Part shown: positions 44,545-55,267 of the stretch, piece after piece
How positions within the stretch are numbered: the first letter of the stretch is position 1
Layout of the letters: every line of letters starts with the position of its first letter
From: Silene conica
Taxonomy: Eukaryota > Streptophyta > Magnoliopsida > Caryophyllales > Caryophyllaceae
DNA: 64,000 nt
Assembly (NCBI GenBank): GCA_029255685.2
Contig: CM055320.2
Coordinates: 15,457,111 to 15,521,110 of the forward strand
Direction of reading: 5' to 3'
Position numbers and translations under genes: made by a program
The notes under the pieces: model-generated
Told to the model about the DNA's origin: nothing
The model's input: the letters and a program-made list of their open reading frames with translations, nothing else
The model's database searches: none

Positions 44545-46000
44545 ATTGAGTGTGCCAACTTTTTCGATTCTTCTTCGATGTGAGTTGTTGTGACGAAGTA
44601 ATAGCAAGTAACGAGTAAGAACGATAAAATAAGGAGACACGATCTTTTGAAGTGGTTCAGTTTCACAAATCGAAACCTACGTCCACTATTTTCGATTAAT
44701 AAAATTAGTACCTTCTCCGGATTACAATTTTATTAACCCAACTCGTACAACTTTGATGTTAGTTGTAACTCAATCTAGATACCGTTAAATATCTAGCTAC
44801 GACAAGTACCGTGAAATACTTGCTTACAATGAGTACCGTTAAATACTCGAATCTATCTTAAGTAAGTAAGATAAACTTTTAACAACTTCTTGTATTTGAT
44901 GATCTTGAATGTATGAAAATATTCTTCAATGCTTGTAGTCTTGATTACGAGATTTGACAATGATTGGCACGGAAAACGAAACGTGTGAGAGACTACGTTC
45001 GTTTGATTCTCGGTTTGCGTGAGGCGTGTGATTCAATGCTTTACGCGTGTGATATTGAGAGCTTATATACTAATTTAGATCTAGGTTAAATCCTAGATAG
45101 TTTAGAAATATTACTTTATCTAAAATACTAATTCTAGGTAATATTTAAAACTTAATCTTATTTGGTTTAGGAAAGGATTCTAATAAGATAATACTAAATT
45201 AAGACATAAGATAATATTTCCATAATCCTATTAGACTTAGGAAATATCTTATACCATAAAATATAGAATCCTCCTTTGAATCAATTCCTAATTCTTGTCA
45301 ATAATATAATAAATTATATTATTAATCAAATCCTAGACAATCTTTAAGTAGATTAAATAAACAAGTTTATTTATTTAATTAACTATAAAGATAATATGAA
45401 ACGTATTAGGATTCGTATAAAGAAACGTGATACACGCTTCCCTATGCACGACTCCCAACGCCCATAACACGTTCTTCGAGACATATTCTACGAAGCACGT
45501 TTCTCTAGGAATTTGAATTTTGACAATAACGGTTAAAATAAAATCCTTAGTTTATTAGAATTAATATTTACCTCATAAGATAAATATTTTAATTCTTGTC
45601 AACTAATGACTATTTCTATTTTAAAACCGTATATAAGATTACCAAATTAATATATAATAATATATTAATAGCACGCATAAATCTTCATGCTTTGATTTGT
45701 TTCACGCAAATCTCATTTCTTCGATAGTTATAGGCATGATCTACAACTTAAGAATTTTTGATTATTGTAATAAAACTTGTGTCTTGTGAATCTTCAAAAG
45801 ACTTGACAATTACCATGAACTTGATCTTTCTTCAATCTTTGATTGAGTTTATACTTTATTCAACTACGATCTTCGTTCTATAATAATTGTACACTTAAAC
45901 GCACGATTACACGCATATGCATATAAAACATAATTATTTAGACTTGTCATTATTAAAACATAAAACAATATATTACATATATAGAATATATTACTCAACA
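44480..46000 (-). repeat. 3' LTR of the Sirevirus
   Basis: In element sense it starts TGTTGAGTAATATATTC at 46000 and ends GACTCTTCA at 44480. It carries an uninterrupted run of 29 G (plus strand) at 44512-44540. Confidence 0.92.
44512..44540. repeat. Homopolymer of 29 G in the 3' LTR
   Basis: A pure G run near the LTR's downstream end (C run in element sense). The matching place in the other LTR is 55300-55340, about 41 nt with two T interruptions. Such runs are G-quadruplex-prone and difficult to assemble, so the exact lengths are doubtful. Confidence 0.85.
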
Positions 46001-46738
46001 AATTCCCCCTTTTTAATGATGGCAAGTCTTACCTAGAATCGTGTCTAAGTGTAACGTAGTAACGTTCCCCCTCAACATAATATTGGTCTTTTATAATATA
46101 GATCAACTAGGGTTTCTATTTTTAAACTATGCCAATTACTTAAAAAGAACTTTGAGAGACAATACGTTACGACAAGGAGCAATCTTAGGCAAATTCGTAA
46201 TCTAGGACGCATTCTTTCCCCCCTCTTGACATCATTGAAAAGACGGAAACAAAGACATAAAACGACTAGAATGATATAATACGAAACAAACCTAAGCATG
46301 CAACTCTAATTCAAACACACAAACGTAATTAAAATCATGCAAACACGAAATACGAACGGAAATACGACACACAACCAAGTACTAGATAGCCTATGGGCCG
46401 AATATACAAGGGATAAAGCCTTAATGGGCCGAATGTGAAAAATATACGCCACTTGGGCTGAAAGTAGTAACATAATGTCGTAATGGGCCGAAAGTAGAGA
46501 ACAAAGTGTAAAGCTTAGTACAAGCCATCTGGGCCGAATTAGGATAGGGAAAATGGGCCAGAAACTTCAAAAGATAATAAGGCTAAATTGTTTGTAAAGC
46601 AAAGAGAATTAAGGGGCAAAGGTAAGTAATGGGTTATGGAAACCGGACACCACCACACGGCCCAACCCAGTCACACGTTAAACCCCAAGCCCAAACCTGC
46701 AAAACAGAGTTAGTAATAATACGAAATAGAATTCGAAA
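46001..46738 (-). other. Sirevirus 3' untranslated region with GGGCCGAA repeats
   Basis: This lies between the extra ORF and the 3' LTR. AATGGGCCGAA or close variants occur about six times from 46390 to 46570, spaced 20-60 nt. The polypurine tract (minus-strand AAAAAGGGGGAATT) directly adjoins the LTR at 46001-46014. Confidence 0.7.
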
Positions 46739-48229
46739 TCATTCGGGGTGACGGATAATGTGAGGATTAACGAACTCGGGACGGGTACGATATTCCAACG
46801 AATCAAGACGGCCAAGACAACTCGCCACATTGCGTCCTTGAGCATCAATGGCACGCTCGAAATTTAGAACCTTAGGACTTAGAGCTTTTACCACCTCGAG
46901 ACACTTAGCTCCGTCCTCTCGTAACCCGCGGCTATCTTGAACCAACGCACCCCCTTGAGTCGTCAAAAAGTGATGACGATCACTTATCCCAATAATTTCC
47001 TCCTTAACAAACTTGATTTCTCGGGTGAGTTTTTTAAGACTTTCACCGACCTTTTCCATCCATACCCGTATACCATCATTCGGTATCCCCGACCCTTGAC
47101 CTCTCTCGGACTTCGTGTCCTTCAATCCAGCCACAACCGAGCACAATTTATCAACCTTTCCTTCAAGAAAACCCAGATTTCCGTTTCCTTTAACCTCCTC
47201 ACTTTCTCGACCAAATAACAGAGTACCATCTTTCCCGAAAATACCCATCAACTTCATTAACCTATCATTCATCCTATCCTTAGGACTAACACCATAGCTT
47301 CCAACATCAACAACTCCGGCATCAAATAACAATTCCGATCCCCACATGCCATAGGGTATGTCAAGAGTTGAACTAAATCGTTCTTTAACCAAGATTTTCG
47401 AAATCTGACTAATCTTAGCAAAGAACAATGATGCTAGATTAACTTTAACACCCGTTAACCAATTAAATAACATAACCGCTTCACAACAGCTAAGTTTGTC
47501 ACGACCACCCCGTCGTGGCAAAACTGAATTCCAGAGAAAATTAACAAAGAATTTCAACTTGGGATTAAACGAATTTGTGAGCAAGGGATTGACTTCGGTG
47601 GCTTCACTATCAAAGTATTTTTTAATTTTCATCTTTTCGACTTTAGTGACATTAGACCATTCCTTACTCGGATCAAGAACGAGCCCTTCGTTCTTTAACC
47701 GAAAGACCCTACACATGTCGTCCACAGAAATCCCAATTTCCTTTCCATTAACAACAGCCATAACACCATTATCGACTATCTTGACCGAAGCATAAAATTG
47801 GATCAACTCAATCGGAAAAATCAGACCCGAAAAGTTACTTATATAGACCCATTTTTGAAACAAAAGAAAGTTTTTAAAGAACTTAAGGGCAGGAACTCCG
47901 TCTACCCACGAAGTCGGGTAAAAACGACCCGCATGCACCGAATATGGTAAAAGTCGTTCTATGAGCATACCTTCCTTTTTAGTCATCCGAACTTTCTCAA
48001 GACCGTCTTTAGTTGCTTCTCCAGAGATGTCTTGAAGCAGAGGACGAGGTTCTTGAGCAAATAAGTCCTCTTCCATAACATCTTTCCCTTTTTCTAACTT
48101 ACAACGCTTGCTAGATTCGGATTTAGGAACTTCAACCGTGACTGGTTCAGGTGATGGCGGTGGCGAAGGTGTCGGAGTGGGAGAGGGTTGTTTGTTTCGT
48201 GATGACCGGCGGGCAGATATAGGAGGCAT
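46739..48229 (-). CDS. Sirevirus extra 3' ORF (env position), 496 codons
   Basis: An intact ORF between RNase H and the 3' LTR, where Sireviruses may carry an extra gene. Residues 1-40 are Ser/Pro-rich (MPPISARRSSRNKQPSPTPT) and Arg/Lys-bearing. Residues about 95-260 form a globular part with GRFYPTSWVDGVPALKFF, GLIFPIELIQFYASV, GKEIGISVDDMCRVFRL and FVNFLWNSVLPRRGGRDKLS. This resembles the plant-transposon domain found in many repeat-derived plant proteins. The C-terminal third is charged and helical, possibly coiled coil. There is no signal peptide or clear membrane span, so an envelope function is not supported. It is the only Sirevirus frame here without a stop. Confidence 0.75.
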   Translation of the reverse strand: MPPISARRSSRNKQPSPTPTPSPPPSPEPVTVEVPKSESSKRCKLEKGKDVMEEDLFAQEPRPLLQDISGEATKDGLEKVRMTKKEGMLIERLLPYSVHAGRFYPTSWVDGVPALKFFKNFLLFQKWVYISNFSGLIFPIELIQFYASVKIVDNGVMAVVNGKEIGISVDDMCRVFRLKNEGLVLDPSKEWSNVTKVEKMKIKKYFDSEATEVNPLLTNSFNPKLKFFVNFLWNSVLPRRGGRDKLSCCEAVMLFNWLTGVKVNLASLFFAKISQISKILVKERFSSTLDIPYGMWGSELLFDAGVVDVGSYGVSPKDRMNDRLMKLMGIFGKDGTLLFGRESEEVKGNGNLGFLEGKVDKLCSVVAGLKDTKSERGQGSGIPNDGIRVWMEKVGESLKKLTREIKFVKEEIIGISDRHHFLTTQGGALVQDSRGLREDGAKCLEVVKALSPKVLNFERAIDAQGRNVASCLGRLDSLEYRTRPEFVNPHIIRHPE

Positions 48230-48795
48230 TCTTTATTTTTTTTATTTGTTGGACGAGAGTTATAAGTGAGTTTAATGGTGAATTTTTGATCTCAACAATT
48301 TTAATGGAGGTAAAGTTATGGTGGAGTGATGTTGATGTGAGGGTGGAGTTAGGGTGAGTGACGGTTATGAGAGGTAGAGTGTGGGAATGGGTAAGTTTAT
48401 TTTGAGAGGGAGGTGACACGTGGGGTAGGTAAATTAGGTGGGGTTAATTAGTTGGTACGTATTTTTAAGTTGTCCCTCCATTCATATCCACTTTGCACCT
48501 ATTCCATTTCGGTCCATTCGAATCCACTTTGCACCTTTCCTTATTTGGTTGTACTTTTAATACTATAATACTATAAAAACACTATTAAGGCCCACTTTTT
48601 CAACACAATACTACACTTTACACCTATTTGTTGTACTTTTATTAATATTTTAACAATGCGTAAAAACCCGTGCATAAAGCAAATGTACCAAGTGGAAATG
48701 AATGGAGGGAGTACGATTTTCTTGTTACGTGAATTTGGTAGGTACGATTTTATTTTAAGTTATGTATTTGAGATACGTAACTATGCTTATATAGT

Positions 48796-48826
<31 letters not shown>

Positions 48827-48940
48827 AATATAATATTGTGAACATAGATTATTTAATATGTGAATATTATTATTTTGACCTGAGAAATTGGTTGTGTACG
48901 TTCATATAACATGTAGCAAGACATAATCAAGATCGAGCAT
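48230..48940 (-). other. Sirevirus spacer between RNase H and the extra ORF
   Basis: Non-coding. It contains the Stowaway-type MITE at 48473-48711 and an (AT)n tract at about 48798-48820. TG/AG-rich sequence at 48260-48420 may be the leader of the extra ORF. Confidence 0.6.
48473..48711. mobile_element. Stowaway-type MITE inside the Sirevirus
   Basis: The left end TCCCTCCATTCATATCCACTT and the right end AAGTGGAAATGAATGGAGGGA are inverted repeats. TCCATTCGAATCCACTTTGC is repeated internally. The 239-bp element is younger than its host, the Sirevirus. Confidence 0.75.
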
Positions 48941-50979
48941 TTAATAAAGAATAACACACATAGGCATGCAGCGGAATATACGGACACAGTCATATAATTC
49001 AGTCTTTTCATAGTCAATCATTGGGTTATTTTCAGCTCTTAAGATCGATGAGGTGCCACTGATTAAACCAATTTCCAATCGTAAAGTCTCAAATCGTTCT
49101 CTAGCCAAAGGTTTAGTAAAAATATCCGCCCATTGTTTTTCCGAACTACAAAATTCCAACTTAATGTTTTTCTTTTCTACATGGTCACGTAAGAAGTGAT
49201 GTCTAATCTCTATGTGTTTTGTTCTCGAGTGCTGAGCCGGGTTTTTAGATATTATAATAGCATTCGTATTATCACATAATATAGGTACACATCCCACGTC
49301 AATACCATAATCAAGTAATTGCTGTTTTAACCATAGTAGTTGGGAACATACCAGTGCGGCTGCAATATATTCTGCTTCTGCGGTTGACAAGGCGACTGAA
49401 TTTTGTTTCTTGGATGCCCATGAGATAATACATGGTCCAACGAAGGTCGCAAGTCCAGAAGTACTTTTTCTATCTAAAGAGCAACCTGCATAATCCGCAT
49501 TTGAATATCCTAATAGGTTAAAATTACAGTCCATAGGATACCATAGATATAATTTTGATGTTCCGATTAGGTATCTTAGAATTCTCTTAACCGCAATCAT
49601 ATGCGATTCTTTTGGTGCAGATTGGAATCGAGCACAAACGCAGACACTAAACATTATTATATCTGGACGACTTGCAGTAAGATAAAGAAGTGAGCCGATC
49701 ATACCTCTATAAGTAGTTTCATCTACTGACTTACCGTCCTCGTCTTTGGTGAGTTTCTTATCTGTTACCATTGGAGTAGGCATAGGATGAGAAGATTCCA
49801 TTCCGAATTTCTTTATTAATTCTATGACGTATTTTTGTTGATGGACTTTGATACCCTCGTTCGTTTGTTGGATTTGAATACCAAGGAAGAATTTTAATTC
49901 TCCCATCATGCTCATCTCGAATTCGGATGTCATCAACTCTGAAAATACTGGCACAACTTTTTGTTGGTTGAACCAAATATGATATCGTCAACGTAGATCT
50001 GGACAACTAATAGATCGGAATTTTCACTTTTCAGAAATAGTGTCTTATCTACTGATCCTCTCTTGAATCCGCTTTCCAACAGAAACTTTGATAGTCTGTC
50101 GTACCATGCTCGAGGGGCCTGTTTCAGCCCGTAGAGAGCTTTGTCCAGTCTGTACACATGATCCTTGAGTCTGCTGTCAGGAAATCCAGGAGGTTGTTCG
50201 ACATAGACTTCCTCCTGAAGATATCCGTTAAGGAATGCAGTCTTAACATCCATTTGAAATAATTTCATTCCTTTATGTGCAGCAAATGCTATGAGCAAAC
50301 GAATCGCTTCAAGGCGAGCAACAGGAGCGAAGGTTTCGTCATAATCGATCCCTTCCTGTTGATTGTATCCTTGAACGACCAATCTTGCTTTATTACGAAC
50401 GATGACTCCAGAGTCATCTAATTTATTTCTGAATACCCATCTCGTTCCAATTACTGATCTATCTTTTGGACGAGGAACGAGATGCCATACTTTATTCCTT
50501 TTGAATTGTTGTAGTTCTTCTTGCATGGCGACTATCCAGTCAGGTTCTGCAAGAGCTTCTTTTATGTTTGTAGGTTCAATTGTGGAGAGAAAGGAGTAGA
50601 AGGAGCAAAAGTTGTTTAAGCTTCTTCGAGTTTGAACTCCTTCTGTAAGGCTTCCTATGATATTATGCAAAGGGTGAGAGCCTTTATATCTCCAGTTTCT
50701 TGATTGATTGTTTTCATTGCTACTGCTTGACTCGGGATTTTGACTTGTTCTCCCTGAATCCAAACTAGGGTTTGTAGGAGAGTCAGGTATAATTATGACC
50801 TCTTCCCTTTGGTTTTGATTCAAAGTTGTAGCTTCATTAGCTACAACTCTGGGTTCTAAGTCATTGGTTGGAGAGTTATTTACAGTATCATCAACTGTAG
50901 TTTCATCTCTCGCACCATTTCCTTCCAAGTCAAGTTCATCATTGTTTCCTTGAATTTCACCTTCACCATTATTTTCCAA
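48941..50979 (-). pseudogene. Sirevirus reverse transcriptase and RNase H, frameshifted
   Basis: The upstream part (49933-50979) has an acidic linker, then RT motifs [35 protein letters not shown], the catalytic Asp in [29 protein letters not shown] and [10 protein letters not shown]. One frame change near 49940 leads to the second part (48941-49954): GELKFFLGIQIQQ, RPDIIMFSVCVCARFQ, then RNase H with ADYAGCSLDRKSTSG, ALSTAEAEYIAA, LCDNTNAIIISKNP and RTKHIEIRHHFLRDHV. All RT and RNase H catalytic acids are visible, but the frame break prevents one protein. Another stop or shift separates this from integrase near 50980-51022. Confidence 0.9.
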
Positions 50980-51021
50980 TTTCAGGAGGAACTTCCCTTG
51001 ATAAACGAAAGTCAGGTTCGT

Positions 51022-52368
51022 CTAGGTTTCCTCTTCGTCCTGTAAAGGCTTGTCGAAGGCATTATTCTCTTCAAAGATAACATGTATGCTCTCTTCTATG
51101 CATAAGGTACGTTTGTTAAAAACTTTATAGGCTTTACTATGATCAGAATATCCTATGAAAATTGCCTCATCACTTCTAGGGTCAAATTTGCTTAAACGAT
51201 TTTTACCATTGTTATGAACAAAGCATTTACTCCCAAAACATCTTAGATGAGATATATTAGGTTTACGACCACGTAAAAGTTCATAAGGTGTCTTTTTAAG
51301 GATAGGTCTAATCATAGCACGATTATGAATATAGCAAGCTGTACTAATAGCCTCGGCCCAAAAGTTTCTAGGTAGGCCACTGCAAAGAAGCATTGTTCTA
51401 GCCATATCTTCTAGGGTTCTGTTCATGCGTTCTACTACTCCGTTTTGTTGTGGTGTTCTAGGTGCAGAGAAGTTATGTCCAACACCGTTGGATTTACAGA
51501 ATTCAATAAAAGCATGGTTGTCAAATTCAGTTCCATGGTCAGTTCGAATAGTTACTAGATTAGTTTTTAATTTGTTTTGAACAAGTTTCATAAGACTAAC
51601 AAATTCATCAAATGTTTCATCTTTAGAATGAAGAAAGATTGGCCAAACAAATCTAGAATAATCATCAACTAGAACGAAAACATACCTGGAGCCGCCTCTG
51701 CTCCTTACCTTCATAGGGCCACAGAGATCCATATGTACTAGGTCAAGAGCTTGGTTAGTACTTACTATTCTTTTTGGTTTGAAGGATGATCTGACGTGTT
51801 TACATCTTGCACATGTGTCGCACATCTTTTCTTGATCAAACTTGATCTTGGGAAGACCTTCGACCAAGTCCCATCTCTTCAATTTGCTAAGAATAGGAGA
51901 ACTAATATGCCCAAATCTCTTATGCCAGAGACATGGATCATCTAACGTAACTTTCATACATGAGAGAGAGTCAGTACGCACAACGTTTAAATCAATCATG
52001 TAAACATTTTTCTTTCTATGACCTTCAAGAATAACTTTACTTGTACCTTCCATAATTATACGACAAACATCTGTATGAAAAACAACTTTGTTTCCTTTGT
52101 CGCATAATTGGGATATACTAATTAAGTTATGTTTAAGACCGCTTACCAGATATACATCGCTAATAGAGTGAGAAGATGAGATGTCTATCTTACCGACACC
52201 TATTACCTTTCCCTTTTTGTTGTCACCGAAGGTGACCTTTCCTCCGTCGAATAGTTCCAAGGTAGTGAATAGGTTGGCGTCGCCTGTCATGTGTCGAGAG
52301 CATCCACTGTCGAGGTACCATAGATTATTCTCTTTAGCGATTATCTGCACAATGTAATTTAAAGACAC
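51022..52368 (-). pseudogene. Sirevirus protease and integrase
   Basis: 448 open codons. The protease active site is WYLDSGCSRHMTGD near residue 20. The integrase zinc-binding region has HKRFGH and CDTCARCK; the catalytic triad is in MDLCGPMKV, RTDHGTEFDN and VERMNRTLEDM. The C-terminal GYSDHSKAYKVFNKRT motif is typical of copia. The frame overlaps the end of gag by 10 nt in another frame, so expression would need a frameshift or the shift is damage. The first codon is not ATG, as expected for an internal polyprotein segment. Confidence 0.88.
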
Positions 52369-54404
52369 GTCTTAGGTACCCAAGCATACTTGGGTCCTTT
52401 GGAGTTAGTGACAATAAAAACATTTTCCTTTTTAACCCAGACTTGTCTCACTATAGGTCTCTTATATCTGTGGTAGTTGGGTTTTGTTGGTCTAGTATGA
52501 GTCTTTGGGTTTTGTTTCTTGTAGGTTGTAGGTTTAGGAGTTTGAGTGGTTCTATTTTTCTTTTCTGCGTAATTAAAGGACATGTCATAGAACCATCTAT
52601 GGTCGTTATTTCTTTCCTCGACCTTTTCATTACCTTCCTCACTGTCAATGATAGATATGGAATCATTTGGTATACCTAGAGATTTCACAAATTTGACTCC
52701 AGTTTTGAAGTCGAGTGCGTGTTTTACACAGTTTTCTCGTAGGTGTCCATTATGACCGCAATAAGTGCAAATTAAGTATTCAGGAAAGTCTACGTATTTT
52801 CTTTTTCTAAAGTCACGTTCATCAGGTTTTTGTTGACATTTAGAATGGTCTCTCCTACCGTAGCATTCATGTCCTAGGCCCATCTTCATGTTGTTGTCAG
52901 ATTGTTCAGTTAGGAAGTTTAGTACGTTAGTACTTCTTTCCCATTTTTCGTGAACTTTACGAGCATGAAGAAGAAGGTCTTTTAAGGTATCTATTTCTTT
53001 TATGCATGAGGAGTGGTCAACATTGTTATGTTCTTTTAAGTGTTGAATATCTTTATTAAAATTGAACACGATTTTTGCATGTTCCTTTTTAATTTTGGTT
53101 ATGTTGAATTCCAGATCCATGATCTTTTGCTCGAGGATTTCAACTTCTTCTTGATGAGTTTCATCTACAACCATTGGTGTAGGTTTACTCTTTAGAAGTT
53201 CATTAGACCTTTTTAGATCTGAGGTTATAGCTTCATTGGCTATAATCTTAGATTCAAGCTCTTTAATGTTGAGTTTCAATTTTGAGATTACAGCTTTATT
53301 GGCTGTAACTTTAGACTCAAGAATTTTCTTCTCAGACATTACTGTTTCCAATTTAACATTTGTATCAATGTTAACTTTGGATTTCAGTTTCTTAGCTTTG
53401 GCCTTTAAAAGTTGATTTTCCTCTGCAATGTCAAGGATCTGTTCCTTCAATTCGTCTAATTCAAGACTTTGTTCGTGACATTGGTCTAAGGTTTGTTCGA
53501 AATAATTAATTAAAGCAGACTTAGATAAATTTTTAACTTGACTCTTAAGCTGTAAAAAATTTACCTCTTGGTCTTCATCTTCTGAATCATATTCTCCATA
53601 GAGGCAGAATTGTGATGAGTCATGATCGTCGGAGATTAGATCCAAACTGATGTTGCTTAGGCACAGGTTAGCAACTTCCTCTTCTTCTGAGTCTTCGTCA
53701 TCGTCGGAATCCAATTCTCCCTAGCAAGATGCGAGCATAACCTTCTTGAATTCAGTCTTGGTTTTATCTCGTTTGGATTTGTCTTTTATTTTGTCCCAGT
53801 TTGGACAATCCTTGATCATATGCCCTTGATCACCACATTTAAAGCACCCTCGTTTGAAGAAGGTTTGCTTAGAAACATTCTTTTTCTTGTCACTTGTCTT
53901 ATTGTTTGATTTGGTATATCTGCCTTTGAAGACTGCCTTTTTAAAGCGTCTTGCGAATAGAACTGTTTCATCTTCCAGTTCAGGTTCGCATTCTTCGCTT
54001 GTAGAGGCTTGTAGGGCAATATTTTTGTTTTTAGGATGATCATCGTCATCTGTATTCAGCATGATCTCATGAGCCATTAGAGATCCAATAAGATCTTGAT
54101 ACGTCATGGTTGAGAGATCACGAGCTTCTTCAATTGTGTTGACTTTAGGTTGCTATTTTTTGGTAAGGCTTCTAAGGACCTTTCTGACTATGTCCTCAGA
54201 ATCATACTTCCTACCAAGGTTCCGCAGTTCATTAAGTATGCAGGAGAATAGTGCAGACATGCTATCAATCGATTCATTCTTTTCCATAGTGAAAAGTTCA
54301 TATCGTTGAATAAGAAAGTCTATACGATGTTTCCTGACTGCGGAGGTACCTTCGTAGGCAAGTTCTAGGCCATCCCATATTTCTTTAGCTAGAAAGCTTT
54401 GAAA
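52359..54404 (-). pseudogene. Sirevirus gag, central and C-terminal part with two stops
   Basis: One frame runs across two in-frame TAG codons. AKEIWDGLELAYEGTS (near 54395) starts the central gag. TAG at about 54152 stands where related gags have Trp, so TGG to TAG is likely. CFKCGDQGHMIKDC is a CX2CX4HX4C zinc knuckle near 53840. The second TAG is at 53721-53723, after which an acidic start leads into about 150 residues of coiled coil with Glu/Lys/Leu heptads. CTYCGHNGHLRENC is a second knuckle near 52750, followed by a basic tail. The ORF ends at 52359. A long coiled-coil gag is a Sirevirus trait. Confidence 0.88.
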
Positions 54405-54925
54405 GGCAGATAACTAAACTATAAGGCAGATAACTAAACTATAAGGTAAGGGTGCGGTAAAAACTAAAAGCAAAGCAAAAGGGTTTACTACAATTGCTGC
54501 GCCAATGACAAAGGAGTCTGACTCTTACGCATTTCCGGTAACGTAAGATGGGCATCGAAAAGAGTTCACTTCAAGCCAACTCGGGCTTAGAAGAGTGCAA
54601 AAGAAGGATTAAAATAGACGACTTGAGCCAAAATCTTTAGATTAAGGAGGATTGTCCGAGCCTTGTTCAGGTAGGGATGTTCCGTTATGAGATTGCCCTT
54701 TTTCCTCTTTTTCGGCCTGGGAAAGCTCTAGTTCACTAGGTTATAGTGTCAAAGAAGAATGCGAGATGGCTCTTAGTCAGACCGATGCAAGAGCAAGGAG
54801 CTGTGCCTCAAATTAAGTTTCCTTTAACTTCCCAAGATAAGGAAAGTTTTTAGAGTCTCGGTCTTATTTTATTCGGGGCTTTTCTTAACAAGCGGAGAAA
54901 TCCTTGAAATAACCAACCAGAAGAG
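54405..54925. other. Foreign insertion in Sirevirus gag, possibly organellar
   Basis: The gag reading frame breaks off after SEFDRFS (about 54925) and resumes at FLAKEIWDG (about 54405). The roughly 500 nt between have no gag similarity. They have higher and more even base composition than their surroundings. A 19-nt unit, GGCAGATAACTAAACTATAA, is tandemly duplicated at the lower edge. The style resembles plant mitochondrial intergenic DNA, so a NUMT is a reasonable guess, but no mitochondrial gene could be identified. Confidence 0.5.
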
Positions 54926-55200
54926 AAGCGATCAAATTCAGAAGTAATCATACCGTTTTGAAGTAGACTCATGGCTTTTGAATTTTTCTCAGCAATCTTG
55001 TAATCAGCTTCCACATAGTCACTTTCTGGTTTCTCATATGTGGTTCCATTTGCAGATGCAACCAAGATCTTTCTTGGTCCAATTTGAATTATTTTCCAGC
55101 CTTCCCAGTCACATCCTTTGACGTAGTGGGTCATCATGTTCTTCCACAAGTTATAGTACTTTCCATCGAAGATAGGACACTTAAGGTGTTTTGAATCCAT
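54926..55200 (-). pseudogene. Sirevirus gag N-terminus
   Basis: MDSKHLKCPIFDGKYYNLWK begins about 65 nt inside the primer site, and it continues through WKIIQIGPRK and NSKAMSLLQNGM. This is the usual start of copia gag (FDGxNYxxW style). The open frame runs on to 54850, but only up to SEFDRFS is element-derived; the rest is read-through into the insertion. Confidence 0.82.
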
Positions 55201-55250
55201 TGGAAATCAATAGAAGGATCAATCTCAAGCTGTAAGGCTTTCAAGAGCAC

Positions 55251-55267
55251 GAGGCTCTGATACCAAT
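55251..55267 (-). promoter_or_regulatory. Primer-binding site of the Sirevirus
   Basis: The element-sense sequence after the 5' LTR is ATTGGTATCAGAGCC, matching the 3' end of initiator tRNA-Met, as is usual for copia elements. Confidence 0.92.

Noticed and set aside
46739-48229. A true envelope glycoprotein
   Set aside because: The position fits, but there is no signal peptide, transmembrane segment or furin-like site.
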